Positions 23,276 through 35,340 of a DNA stretch of 64,000 bases are shown piece after piece (position 1 is the first letter of the stretch; every line of letters begins with the position of its first letter). The stretch spans positions 18,332,977-18,396,976 of the forward strand of contig OZ022242.1 in the NCBI GenBank assembly GCA_963978895.1. The letters run 5' to 3'. Origin of the DNA: Erpobdella octoculata. Its lineage: Eukaryota; Annelida; Clitellata; Hirudinida; Erpobdellidae. The position numbers and the translations under genes were made by a program. Below the pieces are notes generated by a model. It was not told the origin of the DNA. It saw only the letters and a list, made by a program, of their open reading frames with translations, and made no database searches.

Positions 23276-24248
23276 AAATAAAAAAAACCAACTTCCTATC
23301 GTTGATTTGCTTGATTGAATTAAGATAAGGCAGTTGTTGGTCCGCGTGTGATCTCACAAAGAAATTCTGATTTTACCACCCAACGTGCATACAAATTGAG
23401 TTGTGTCAAGACATTCCTGATCGGTTATAGGGTACCTTCCAAACAACAGCAAAATCAATCACAGCTGCTTTTCCATAGCCATGTTATCAAACCATTATTT
23501 TTTGGACTTCTAACAATAATAATTTTGGTTTTTATTGACAGATTTGAGTCGAAAAGCAATCCAAAACTTCGAGCAGAGCAGAATTTGTCTGAATTGAGTT
23601 GTCTGGTGTCATGATCCGCATTGAATCTGTTTTTACAGAGTTGAGCTGCAGTTTGTTTGTTCCCGTTTATGTCCGACGAAGCAAACATAGTTTCACATTC
23701 GGACCGTAATTTGACCTGCAAGGCAATTGGCCAATCGTCTGTATAAGCAAAAGTAGAGAATATAAAGATTTAAAAAACACATGGAAATGCAAATGTTGTT
23801 GCTATTGTTCATTTTCACGGAATCTTTTCAACCGATTGCGTCAACCAGAATAATAAGTTTGGTTGCATTTGATGCGTATGGGAATTCAAGTACATGTGAC
23901 CACATTTATAATAATTACCAGAGCAGACATTTATCATGAAACAAAACAAACAAACAAACTGTTTCCCGCCATAGAAAGGCAACAAGCGGAAGAGAGAATT
24001 TCTTGTTAAATGAAGCGCATCAAGATTTATTTAGGACCGACTCGATGGCGCACGCGCTCTGACGTCATTCCCGATCGACAAAGTGAAAAAAACAGAAGTA
24101 ATTATTATAATCAATTTTGTTTAAATAGTTATAGTCAACAAATTATTATATACTAGCAATAACTCGTCAAACATGACTTATTAATCAGCGCCACGTAAAA
24201 GCCTAACACGAACTTCTAAAAAGAAATTATCTATATTATAGTAGCCCA
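23276..24248. other. AT-rich DNA, nothing recognised
   Basis: Two open frames of under 90 codons have no recognisable motif. A short GC-rich stretch lies near 24040-24080. Confidence 0.45.
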
Positions 24249-24959
24249 CGTCACTCACTCACTCACTCACTCACTCACTCACTCACTCACTCACTCACTC
24301 ACTCACTCACTCACTCACTCACTCACTCACTCACTCACTCACTCACTCACTCACTCACTCACTCACTCACTCACTCACTCACTCACTCACTCACTCACTC
24401 ACTCACTCACTCACTCACTCACTCACTCACTCACTCACTCACTCACTCACTCACTCACTCACTCACTCACTCACTCACTCACTCACTCACTCACTCACTC
24501 ACTCACTCACTCACTCACTCACTCACTCACTCACTCACTCACTCACTCACTCACTCACTCACTCACTCACTCACTCACTCACTCACTCACTCACTCACTC
24601 ACTCACTCACTCACTCACTCACTCACTCACTCACTCACTCACTCACTCACTCACTCACTCACTCACTCACTCACTCACTCACTCACTCACTCACTCACTC
24701 ACTCACTCACTCACTCACTCACTCACTCACTCACTCACTCACTCACTCACTCACTCACTCACTCACTCACTCACTCACTCACTCACTCACTCACTCACTC
24801 ACTCACTCACTCACTCACTCACTCACTCACTCACTCACTCACTCACTCACTCACTCACTCACTCACTCACTCACTCACTCACTCACTCACTCACTCACTC
24901 ACTCACTCACTCACTCACTCACTCACTCACTCACTCACTCACTCACTCACTCACTCACT
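24249..24959 (+). repeat. Giant (CACT)n array
   Basis: 711 bp of uninterrupted tetranucleotide. The motif is the reverse complement of the array at 6960-7928. The flanks differ. Confidence 0.98.
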
Positions 24960-25512
24960 GATTCTGTCACGCTTACGTAATTAGTCGTATAGACGATATC
25001 GATGTGCACGAAAGAATTTATTGCGCACAGGCGTGTAATAAAAGTTATTATGCAATTGTACGTATATACACTCTCAGTCCTAAAGATCAAAAGAAGTGGC
25101 GCTGCAATAGAAAAATATTATATAATGAGATTTAAAAAAATCACAGAAGCAGGGACCACTTCTCAACGATGGCCTTCAATTCACAAGAAATGTCGTGTAT
25201 ACTGAAATTCTCTAATAACTAATTATTGCACTCTTTAATATTCACATCCTTTGAATTCATATGAAATGTTTTAGTAAATTGAAAATGTAAACACAATAAA
25301 ATTTTTATTAAATTTTCTTATATATATACACACACACAAATTTTTATGGTTATCAAATGTCATTTTGGTTTTGTTGACTATTTTTTTTAAAATGTATCCA
25401 AAGTACATCGTAATTTTAAAACATCCGTCCTTGGGACGCAATCTAAAAATAATTTAAAATGAGATTTTAAGAAATCCGTCATTTTTGACGGGCTATCTCT
25501 AGTATATATATA
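24960..25512. other. AT-rich DNA, nothing recognised
   Basis: No coding is evident. Short TA and CA runs occur near 25320-25337, and a small inverted motif around CCGTC...GACGG is present at about 25426-25492. Confidence 0.45.
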
Positions 25513-26620
25513 CTAGCAGGGTACCCCGCGGCGTATTTACAATCCGTGTATAAGCACAGGACCGAGAGCTGTGATTGGACAGACATGCTCTAAAATCTGT
25601 CACGGTTTAGCTACCAATGTTATGGTATTTTTAATATTTGTTAGGAGTTTACTTTCAACGTTGTTCAATTAAAAATGTAATTTTGTAAAACAATTTTAGA
25701 ATAAAAACAATCTAAAATAGACTTTTATTCTAAATTTTGTAGTACATACAATTACAATCCTAACTACAACCACTTGCTATGAAAAAATTTGTCCCATATC
25801 GATGTTCTAAAACTCAAAATCTGGTTTTTCAATTCATTTGATATACGAGTCATTCAACAGAATTTCTCCATCTTCTTGTGAAGTTAGTAGCGCCGTTGGA
25901 TCCCAACAAATTCCTCGGAAACAATTTTGTGCTTCAGTCAAGAAGAACTAAAGTTAAGACAAATGTAGTATCTCACATAACTATATAATAATAACACGTT
26001 GTTTATGTCGATCTACTTTCTATTGACTTGTTTTTTAGTTGAAATAAATTTCAATGTTAGAGTATGTAATTTTATTTCATGAAAGTCATCATGTAATATA
26101 TAGTAAAATAACAAAAATGTAATGTTATAAGTAAAGTTAAAAAAAGCAATCAAGTTATTTCAAGTAACAACAAAATGCAAAAACGTTACAAGTAAAAGTA
26201 CAAAAAAGAGCAAAAATGTTAATTTACAAGTAAAGTTTAAAACAACAATAATGTTATGTTACAAGATACACAATTTTAATTGTTTTATGTCCACTACCTT
26301 GCGATCTAGCATGTGGCACATTTGCGTCAATGTCTTCAGCCAATCAAAACGCAAGAAAAAGCGTAAACATGAATAATTATCGGTTCCGTCCTGTGGTTAT
26401 ACAGGGATTGTAAATACGCTACCCGGCGTTGCCCGGGGTTTTTAGAGGTTTTTCTCTCTTGCTCTCTATGCCAGTTCATTAAATGTTCTTTCTGCTTATC
26501 CAATGTTCTGCTTATCCAATGTTCTTTTTCTTGATGTTCTGTTTCTTTACTGTTCTATTTCTTCATGTTCTGTTTCATCCGGTTGCCCGGAAATTATGTA
26601 ATAATGTATGTTGATTAAAA
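25513..26620 (+). mobile_element. TTGCCCGGGG interspersed element split by the 889-bp transposon
   Basis: ACTAGCAGGGTACCCC lies left of the transposon. CCGGCGTTGCCCGGGGTTTT, then AGAGGTTTTTCTCTCTTGCT, lie on its right. Joined across the insertion they give the start seen in other copies (33842, 50110 and 56880). Confidence 0.75.
25531..26419. mobile_element. 889-bp DNA transposon with 9-bp target duplication
   Basis: The left end GCGTATTTACAATCCGTGTA and the complement of the right end, GCGTATTTACAATCCCTGTA, form inverted repeats of about 34 bp with three mismatches. TACCCCGCG (25522-25530) and TACCCGGCG (26420-26428) flank it as a duplication with one difference. It is inserted in the first end of a TTGCCCGGGG element. 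No transposase is present. A 9-bp duplication fits the Mutator-like superfamily, but the end sequence alone does not prove it. Confidence 0.85.
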
Positions 26621-26737
26621 ATAATTTGGACTAATATTATATTTTTATAACTAAATTACTGTCGTTTGAAAACAAGATGAGTCTAGCGGAAAATTGACCT
26701 TTAGAACAGGCATAGTTAAAAGTCGCAAACCGTCCAG

Positions 26738-27240
26738 AAAAGTGATGATGATGATGTTGATGTTGATGTTGATGATGATGTTGATGTTGATGTTGATGTT
26801 GATGTTGATGTTGATGTTGATGTTGATGTTGATGTTGATGTTGATGTTGATGATGATGTTGATGTTGATGTCGATGTCGATGTCGATGTTGATGTTGATG
26901 TTGATGTTGATGTTGATGTTGATGTTGATGTTGATGTTGATGTTGATGTTGATGTTGATGTTGATGTTGATGTTGATGTTGATGTTGATGTTGATGTTGA
27001 TGTTGATGTTGATGTTGATGTTGATGTTGATGTTGATGTTGATGTCGATGATGATGGCGATGTCGATGTCGATGTTGATGTTGATGTTGATGTCGATGTT
27101 GATGTTGAATTTTATGATGATATTGATGTTGATGCTGCTGTTATGGTGATGTTAATGTTGATGTTGATGATAATGATAATGATGGTGGTAGTGATGATGA
27201 TGACGAAATTAATGGTGATGAGGATGATGATAGTGATGAC
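26738..27240 (+). repeat. (GATGTT)n and GAT-rich array
   Basis: Mostly GATGTT hexamers with GATGTC and GATGAT variants to about 27140, then irregular GAT/GGT. The Met-Leu polymer frame is an artefact. Confidence 0.95.
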
Positions 27241-28178
27241 GGGCACTGTTTCTGCGAGGATGGATTCAAGGAATCTTTATTTGATTTCTTGTTTAATAAT
27301 TTATTTTTTCCTCAAACAATAGACAATATGAAACAGAGAAGCAAGCGCTAATCCAGACAAATTCAGTCAACTAAAAAAATACTGTCAATAAAAATAAGTC
27401 AAGCAAGGGAGTTGTTATTTCTTTATATTAACTTCAGTGCTGTTCCTATTGGTTTGATTGTCGAGAATTTTTGGAAATGAAAATTAACCCATATCTTGTC
27501 GTTCAATCGAGCTGAAACTTGGAAATAAATTTTGCTTGCAATGAAAATCCGTTTTATTAAATTGTGCAAATTTTCCAAACTTCAAAATTTTCAAAAATAA
27601 GTTTCTAAATCTATGAAAGCTTTTTCATTTATTTAACTTTCATCTAATCGAGTTGAAACTTAGAGCATAGATTTACTAGCAACGACAATGTATTCTTTTA
27701 AAATTTATAAACCTTTTCAATTCGCTTGACTCCTCCAATTATTTTTTTATAATAGTTTATAGTCTTTTAACATTACGTTTTTTAAAATTCAAATAACTCT
27801 AAAATATCGAAGTAATTCTTGGCGCGGATCATAATTTAACTTTTTTTTCTATTCCCTTCATTTTTATCTAAGCTTGGGACTGGCTCGTAAAAGAAAGACG
27901 TTGTTGACTTTTTAAAATGAAACTTTGTTTTACTGAACACTAAGTTTTGAAAGGGTAAATTAATAAAAGATTTATATTGGAGCTGCAATAGTTATTAAAT
28001 TAAAGCAAGTTGAATATTTTAATGTAGATCAACCTGTTTAATGCGTGACGGAGATACTCTGGCTATTCTTCAATTTTGTTTGGTTGAATGAAGTGGATAC
28101 CTCTAACGATGATAAAGTGACTCGATATAAAAAGAAGCCTAGTGCAGGAATGGAGTCAGATCCACTTCTTTGGTGGAA
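27241..28178. other. AT-rich DNA with one old SINE
   Basis: Apart from the SINE at 27741-27892 no structure is recognised. Confidence 0.5.
27741..27892 (-). mobile_element. SINE copy 3, diverged
   Basis: It contains the reverse complement of the family's tail (TATAATAGTTTATAGTC) at its left and of its head (AAGCTTGGGACTGGCTCG) at its right, with many differences between. Confidence 0.65.
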
Positions 28179-28201
28179 ACAGGGGTGGATTTAGGCATAG
28201 G

Positions 28202-29558
28202 CATGGCCGGATTGACACTTATGATGGCCCTGGCGCACTGAAAAAAATGAGGCCCCATCTACATTATAACATTTACAAATTATGGCTTTAATGTTTCAAT
28301 CCAAAGCCAAATAAAATGTATTAAATAATTACACAGTTGAAAGTTCTCAACTATAAACTCTCAAGTAAGTAAAACAAAAACATAAACCTAAAGATTACAG
28401 AATACTATATAGTATGATTTACAGATGGTCTTTTTACCTACCGTCTGTTTACAACAAACATCTCAACAGAGTCAACAGTCACAATCCACGATGATCTCTT
28501 TCTACATTTAGCTGAACTGAACGTGTCAATAACTGCGAAAAAATCCAACTACTGAATTCCATCACTTTTATTGTTCAAGAGAGATAGGTTGTTTAGTCTC
28601 TCTCAAGTCTGTGTTGATCTGAGAGCAGATTTGATGTGTTTGAGGTCACTGAAAGATCGACCTAGAACCACTGAAACGATGATGCAGCACCAATTTCAGC
28701 ATCTCGGGAAGTAAGCAGAAAGTAAGTTTTTATAATCTTAAGCAGTGATCTCGACTGGAATCATTCATTTTTTAACTTGACTCAGACCCTCCAAACTTTT
28801 TGAGTAGAAATCAACCACTCCATTGAGAAAAACTTGTGCTTCCACATTACTGTGCCGCAAGAACGAGAACCGCTTGTCTACCTTTAAATAAACTTTGATT
28901 CGCTTGTCCAATAATGTTCTGGTCAAAAAGAAGGGAGTCAATAATCACCAGAAAAGTAGATATTCTTAATGCTTTAAAACAGAACATAGGGACACCTTTC
29001 GCACTTAGGTCATCTGCTATTCGTCGGAAGTATTTTTTCGTTTCTCAGTTAATTGTACAGTTTCCTAGTTCAGCAAACTTATCAAACTTCTGTGTTTACG
29101 TAGCATTCCAACAAACTCAAACAGATACTGGAGAAAACTCACGGTAGATCCCAGATCAGCTTTTTCGAACTGGTCATGTTTGTTCTCTTCAGAACACAGC
29201 TCCAAAATGCTTCAGAAAGCCTCTTTCCAGCTTGAGTAGCCTTATTCGGCAAAGGATCTCCAGCAATCTGTTGCAAAAATTCAATGTACATATGGTAGTT
29301 TGAGATCAAACTATTCAGCGCATCAGCGCGTGCAGACCAACGAGTTTCTCTCAACCACTTTGAAACAGTCAGTGATCTTTCACTAGCTTTCAAATTGTGA
29401 CACACCTGAACTCACGAACTTAGCAATCATCGTCCACAATGTAGTTTTTGGAAAATTACACTCGCATAATAATTTTTTCATTGTAAAATTTTGAGGCCCC
29501 TCAAGCATGGGGGCCCTGGCGCAGGTGCGCTACCTGCGCCATGGTTAATCCGCCACTG
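28202..29558 (-). mobile_element. 1,357-bp hAT element with exact 8-bp target duplication
   Basis: GGCATAGG is repeated exactly at 28194-28201 and 29559-29566. The left end reads CATGGCCGGATTGACAC. The complement of the right end is CAGTGGCGGATTAACCATGG, a typical hAT terminus. Subterminal GGCCCTGGCGCA is inverted on both sides. The interior has a broken transposase on the minus strand. Confidence 0.85.
28690..29405 (-). pseudogene. hAT transposase fragment
   Basis: The minus strand encodes LRETRWSARADALNSL, then ALRISTFLVIIDSLL-like and related blocks further down in shifted frames. TRWSARADA followed by a helical region is characteristic of hAT transposases of the DUF4371/zinc-finger MYM-like group. 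Stops and frame changes after 29139 show decay. Neither the N-terminal zinc finger nor the C-terminal dimerisation block was found inside this element. Confidence 0.6.
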
Positions 29559-29944
29559 GGCATAGGCTACATAGGCTGCAGCCTATGGGCGCCGCGAGAC
29601 CAAGGGACGCCACAAGAAAAAAGCAAGAAAGAAAAATAAAAAAAATAAAAAGAAATAAAAGTAAAGAAAAGAAAAAAAAGTAAAGTCATCTAAAGCTTTA
29701 GTGTTTTATTAATTTATTTTTTTATGGCGCCCCCTGGGCCCTGGCTTCCAAAGGTTAATTTTTTGCATTTAATTTTTATACCATTTCATTCATTTGAATT
29801 CTGGGTTTTGATTCCCGTTTTGGTAAAACAATAATATAAATTTAATAATTAATTTATTTTAAATTGTTTGACTATAATTGAGCATCCAAAATCATAAAAT
29901 ATTACTGTCTTCAGGACATATGTTCAAACATTGCAATTCGAATA

Positions 29945-30097
29945 ATTCCTTGCACACCTGCATCTAACTGCTTGGTTGAACGGTCATTTTCTACCCTAAA
30001 AAAGTCAAGAATTAATTATCTTAGGTCAACTAAGGGTCAAGAAAGATTTAATTCTCTTGCAGGTTTGACCATAAAAAGTGAAATAGTAAGTACATAG
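29945..30097 (+). pseudogene. hAT C-terminal dimerisation domain remnant
   Basis: The open stretch reads IPCTPASNCLVERSFSTLKK, then INYLRSTKGQERFNSLAGLT. The pattern P-x-S-x3-ERSFS-x-L and LRSTxGQERxxxLAxLxI is the signature of the hAT dimerisation region. It ends at a TAG, and a frame-shifted DYDDIIIDFA follows. Confidence 0.7.
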
Positions 30098-30399
30098 ACT
30101 ATGATGACATTATTATTGATTTTGCTGCTACCACATGTTCATATGTTTAGTCAATAATAATTATGTTTGCAATTGTTTTACCACATATGAAATTATCATT
30201 AATGACAAATTATGGAAAACTTGAACAGAACTTTTAATATTTGATTACATAGCATAATTATATTTAGAGGCTATCCAACTACAATTGGTCAAATAAATTT
30301 GTGTATCAACTTTGCATGAACCGGGGTACGGGCAAACAACCAGTCACTAGGGACCCGGGGGAGGGGCGCTGGGGGCTCGAGACTTTAGCTGATGGGCTC

Positions 30400-30640
30400 C
30401 AAGTTTTTAAATTCGCTTCAGAGTGGAAAGTGCACAAATCGTTACATCCTCGATCGGCATCAATTGCAACAAAATATTTAGGAGCTCCATCAACAACAGA
30501 ACCATGTGAATGACTATTTTCTATTGCTAGTTTCATTGCAGGCAAGCGCGGGACATCGTATTTACCAGATTCACTGAACATCATATTATTAGGCCGTTGG
30601 ACAAAATTTGTAGCGTCGCTCTAAAAAATTTTCCTTTATC
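30400..30640 (+). pseudogene. Second hAT C-terminal remnant, BED-type
   Basis: The frame reads HPRSASIATKYLGAPSTTEP, then CE-stop-LFSIASFIAGKRG. This matches the P-x-(L/S)-x2-A-x-KYL-x-(I/A)P-(A/S)-T/S-S-x2-E-R-x-FS-xAG pattern of hAT/BED transposases. A stop replaces the Arg of the E-R-x-FS motif. Not part of the neighbouring element as far as I can see. Confidence 0.6.
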
Positions 30641-30688
30641 ATCTTGAAAGACAAGGTTTTTTTGCTGATTTGGCATAACCTATGTATA

Positions 30689-32045
30689 CTATACGCATTT
30701 ATTCCTGCATTTTAATTTTTTATAGCGCTTTATATAAAATGACCGAAAAACGCTAAAAATCGATATTTGTGCATCTTGACAAACCATTGATCTGCATTTA
30801 TCTGCAATAGCTGCTCTGTGATGGTGCAAAAGAATCCATCGATTAACTGCACCTTTGTTCAAGGTAATTCCAGTTAGTCCACGTTTGGTTTTGGAATCTC
30901 TGTTCAAAGTTTGTCCCATGACTTCGTCGCAAGCTATTTGACTGAATCCGTGACGATCTTGTGGTTGTACAACGAATTCACCATTTTTAAAAGCTTTAGC
31001 AATTGATTTGTGCGTTTCTGGCAGTTTGGTCATCTCAGTTATGTATGCTGGGAGGTATCTTGCATAATTGGCCCTGTCATAGGCCAAATACCACGGCAAC
31101 ATAGAACGCAGTGCAAAAAAATGAAGTTCCCACATTGCTTCTCTTGTTGCTCGGATAAACAAAAGCAGTGTTTGCACAATGTCAATATATGAACTCCAGT
31201 AATCAAAAGTTGGATTTGTCTCTCTCTCTCTCTTTTTCAACAAAATCTTGATAATTTTCGATTATTTCAGTAATGTTTTTATTTGCTACTCTCTCTTTAA
31301 AAGCACTTGGTTCAGACATATTAAGATGCAAAGCTTTTTCATAACTTCAGATAGCTTTTCTGCACTTAGAGTTCTGATATAAGCTGCCCATCTCAGTCGG
31401 TGTAATGCCTCAAAAACCAGCTTATGAGCTTGTAAGCTGCGGTTATAATGATGCCCTGAGAGAACACTCTTAATTGACCCAGCAGCAACAGTTTCGGATT
31501 CGATTAAAATATCCTGAAGACTAAAATCTTGAAAACGCTTACCAATTGTGGCCATGAATGACATAATGGTGTGAAACTCATCCAGTCTGATCACTATCCT
31601 TCTTAAAAACATTTCGTTTTGCCATTTAATTAATTGGACTTTGGCATATACATGCATGTAATGCTTGATAGAATACAACAATACTGTTTAATTCCAAATT
31701 GTTTGCGATTTTGATGCTGGGATCGATGATATAGACAGTTTAGAGTTCTGTTGGATTGGCATCGATCACAGGAAGATATCCAATTCTAAACATTACTGGA
31801 ATAGAAGAAACTAGTTGTGTATTAAAACCGCTCCAACCAGGTAGAACTTTACTTTCATTCTGTTTCAATTTTGATAGGGCGTAAGAATTATCAAGCTGGA
31901 AATATGTCTTCTGAAGAGAAATTTCAATTTCGTTGTTGAACTTAAGATCGATTGGAATTCTAGTTGGTCCAGTTTTCTTTTGAGAATGAAATGTCAAGAT
32001 GTTCTTAAATCTTAACATAAGGGACCCAGAATTAAATCGCGACAA
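30689..32045 (-). pseudogene. Broken gene of an uncharacterised multicopy invertebrate family
   Basis: Three consecutive minus-strand segments read as one protein separated by frameshifts and stops. 32045-31740 ends with PGWSGFNTQL and GYLPVIDANPTEL. 31681-31286 contains VIRLDEFHTIMSFMATIG and SVLSGHHYNRSLQAHKLV. 31243-30689 contains FDYWSSYIDIVQTLLLFIRA, MLPWYLAYDRANYARYLPAY, FSQIACDEVMGQTLNRDSKT and AVNRWILLHHHRAAI. I recall proteins with this block order as abundant hypothetical proteins in cnidarian and mollusc genomes, probably mobile, but I know no function. Catalytic residues cannot be named. Conserved Asp, Glu and Arg positions are plentiful. Confidence 0.5.
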
Positions 32046-32999
32046 GTTGATGGATATTAATGACTTTTATTTTAACTTTTAAATTTTTTTAAATTTTAAC
32101 CTAAAACTTGTAGATCAGCCGGTCTAATCGGCAAAGGCATGTTTATTATTGTGATAAAAAAAACGCAAAAACATTAAAAGTGAATCTTAATTTAAATGGC
32201 ATGCTAAATTTTCATTGGTCTAGGCTATTAGTTGAAACGATATGTTTGAATTCATTTTTCTCTCTTAAGAGCTAAAATCAGACTAGGATAAATGAGTTTT
32301 TAATAATTCTTTATATTATAAACAAGATTCTAAAATTATTTTGTCTTTCTTCAAGATAAACAAAACGACGACTTTTTTGATCTCGTTCCACGGCCTATAT
32401 GCCTACAAGACTGGCTTTCAAAAATATCAAATTGAAATTTTAGCAAATTAAATGCTGATTAGTTTAATAGTTTTTTGTTATTTTAACTTAATAAATGTGA
32501 ATTACACAATTACATGATTTACCTTACAAATACATTGCAGACAAACACATATTTATTTGCGTTTTTTTATGAAGTGCTAATAAAATAACCAAATAATAAT
32601 AATCGTCGTTTTTATCAGATTCACGGAACATGTGATTATTCTTACAAGACTGGTTTTCAAATTAAATAAAAATGCCGTTAAATTTTATTTGTCTTCCTTA
32701 GTTTAACTATTGAAATTTACACTACACAATTATATAAGTAACCTCACAAGTACATTACCAACTCTCATTATTGTGTGTATATTTTTATCTATTTTAACAA
32801 AGTTTCTACTGTGTGAATAATCGCTTGATTAATTTAGAGTAAACATTTTAAGGATGCGATTAATTTGATTAAAATTTTTAATCGCATCCTAGGAACGTAA
32901 AATTTGGAACTTATATTACATCTATAGCGTAAGCACCTACTAAAAATGGGTTTTTTTTAATTTTGTTTATGAAGAGATAAAACAGGTAAATACATTTTT
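32046..32999. other. AT-rich DNA with one strong hairpin
   Basis: Nothing recognised except the hairpin at 32851-32890. Confidence 0.5.
32851..32890. repeat. Perfect 13-bp hairpin
   Basis: Arms AGGATGCGATTAA and TTAATCGCATCCT are separated by a 14-base AT-rich loop. Function unknown. Confidence 0.8.
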
Positions 33000-33835
33000 T
33001 TCTAAAAAAGGCTTATTTCAAAAATTAAAAATGAGAAGGTTTTTAAAGTCAGTATCTAGATTTTTCTTAAAAAATTAAAAGATACATGTTTCACCATTTT
33101 TTTAATATTTAGTTTCCGGGACCTCAAATGTGAGGTATAAAGGGTTATTGATTTTTTAAAATAACTGCCTGCTACTCAAAAACTGTAAGTGTTACAGATG
33201 TAAAAATTAGTATTTGGTAGTGACTCAAAAAATAAAGATATACGTATTTTACGAATTTTTGATAATTTGGTTTCCAGGACCTCAAATGTGGGGTGTGAAA
33301 AAAGAATATTTGCTCAAAAACTCGAAACACTAAAAAATGTAAAAGCTTTGCAATTTAGTACTAAGATAATTCTTACAAAACGTGTTTTACAAATTATTAA
33401 AAATTTGGTTTCTATTCTAAAATAACTGCTACTCAAAAAATGTGAGTGATGCAGATGTAATAATTATTACTAAATATTTACTCTAGAAATAAACAATTTG
33501 GAGTGGAAAAAATTATTTGCTTAAGGACTCAAAACCTAAATATGTCAAAATGTTGCAATTTGTATTTATATGTTTTGAAATAAAAAGATACGTGTTTTAC
33601 CAATTTTTGAAAATTCGGTTTTTGTGACCTCAATTAACTCAAAAACTAGAAATACTACAGATAGAAAAATTAGTCTTTAGATATTACTTAAAAATAAAGT
33701 TACACATGTTTTATCATTTTTTTATTTTTTTCCCGGGACTTTAAATCTAGGGTGGAAAAAATTATTTGCTTGAAAATTCAATAACTTGAAATGTGAAAAC
33801 ATTAAAATTCTGTATTTAGGTTTTCTTAAAAATGT
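33000..33835 (-). repeat. Inverted counterpart of the 155-bp unit array
   Basis: Reverse-complement unit markers (TTTCCGGGACCTCAAATGTG and TTTCCAGGACCTCAAATGTG) lie at about 33112 and 33269, 157 bp apart, with weaker units to 33830. Same family as 21209-22867, opposite strand. Confidence 0.7.
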
Positions 33836-33841
33836 AATAAG

Positions 33842-34312
33842 ACTAGCGGGGGAACCTGGCGTAGCTCGGGGTTTTCAGAGGTTTTTCTAATGTTTGTCTC
33901 TCTTGCTCTCGTTTCCTTCCCCGCTTGCTTTCAGGCTCACGCTCGCTTTCCCGTTCCCGGTCGCTTTCCCGTTCTCTTAATAATTTGTAATAACACACAA
34001 TCGGTCACATTATGCAAGACTGTCAAGCAATTGTAAATAGTGCTTCGAAAACCTATGCAATGATCATGTATAGGCACTTTTGGCCTGGAAGGTTTTTTGG
34101 CCCCCTGAGCCGGAAGATCGGAGTAGGGAGTCCAAACTTTCTTAACTTTCTTCCCCTGTATGAGAATTACCTCCCTGCTAAATTTCATCAAGATCGCCCA
34201 AGCTTATGAAACGAGCAGTAAAAAATCGGCCCGTGCAGTAATAAGCTATGGATGCACGGTTCAAATTCTCTAATTTCAAGCAAGCGAAACCGCGACGGCA
34301 TTGCAAGTATTT
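33842..34312 (+). mobile_element. TTGCCCGGGG interspersed element, longest copy
   Basis: It starts GACTAGCGGGGGAACCTGGC, continues through the pyrimidine-rich CTCGCTTTCC stretch, TAGGCACTTTTGGCCTGGAA, TAAATTTCATCAAGATCG and CGGCCCGTGCAGTAA. It ends near CAAGCGAAACCGCGACGGCA. The AAATTTCATCAAGATCG phrase is typical of animal non-LTR-derived repeats. No protein is encoded. Confidence 0.65.
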
Positions 34313-35119
34313 AATAACCATGCAGGTCCCATATGTCATAACCTTCTTTAGTTTGGCAGATTCCTAATATGTAAAAAACTAAATTAGTTTTTCTAATTGC
34401 TGAGCCTATAATGAAACAAAGATTTGTTTGACAGCCGCATTTATATTGGGCATAATTATGTTATTATTTAATTGGTCTTTTTAGTTTTTTTAATTTAAAT
34501 CCCTTTTGTAAAAATAAAAAATTATATCTATAATTATACGTAAAATTATGTCTAAATTTAAGTTTGAAATTGTATTCTCAGTTATGTGTAAAAGTATTTC
34601 TTGTAAAATTATCTCTGAAAGAATTTATTGAAATTATGTTTAAAACTATTTGTGAAATTATGTCTGAAATTTAATTAATTGTGAAATTATGTTTAAGCAT
34701 ACCAGCCTTGTGATAATCAATTTTGTAGACCGAATGGATTAACTTATCATCATGAGTTCTTTTGTAAAATTAACACATACTTACACACATTTAACAGACA
34801 GAAAAGCTCAAGAATGGTTCGGCTGCTTTAGAATGGTTTGACCATTGACCAGTCAACCATTGCTCCAGTGGGGATGAAAACGGCTAAGACGACAACGACC
34901 ATTATGTTTGATGATGATGTTGATGGTGTTGATGATGATGACGACGATTATGCTAGCGGCAAAGTAACTGCCAATGACAATAATATTGGCCATAAAATGA
35001 TAGAAATAGTGCTGAAGGAAAACAGCGGAAATTAAAACGATATAGCTAGTTATGGAACAGTTAAAATTATATTCTGGCAATAGTTAAAATGATGATAGTG
35101 AACATTTTTATTGGATAAC
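34313..35119. other. AT-rich DNA, nothing recognised
   Basis: A weak tandem pattern (AAATTATGTCTGAAATT-like) lies at about 34510-34700, with a few GAT triplets at 34909-34950. Confidence 0.4.
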
Positions 35120-35176
35120 GGTGATGACGATGATGATGACGATGATGATGATGATGATGATGATGACGACGACGAT

Positions 35177-35248
<72 letters not shown>

Positions 35249-35340
35249 AGTAGTGATGATGGTGATGATGGTGATGGTGAAGGTGACGACGACGACGACG
35301 ATGATGGTGGTGATGATGATTATTATGATGATGATGAACG
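35120..35340 (+). repeat. (GAT)n/(GAC)n array
   Basis: GATGAT, GACGAT and GACGAC blocks in one register. Poly-Asp frames are artefacts. Confidence 0.95.

Larger units (their letters stand above)
28179..30140 (+). mobile_element. Old hAT element hosting a younger hAT insertion
   Basis: The left end starts CAGGGGTGGATTTAGGCATAG (28179) and continues after the insertion as GCTACATAGGCTGCAGCCTA. A plus-strand hAT dimerisation domain follows at 29945-30097. The right end was not found. Confidence 0.5.

Noticed and set aside
24249..24959. CRISPR-like direct repeats
   Set aside because: Tetranucleotide microsatellite without spacers, in a eukaryotic context.
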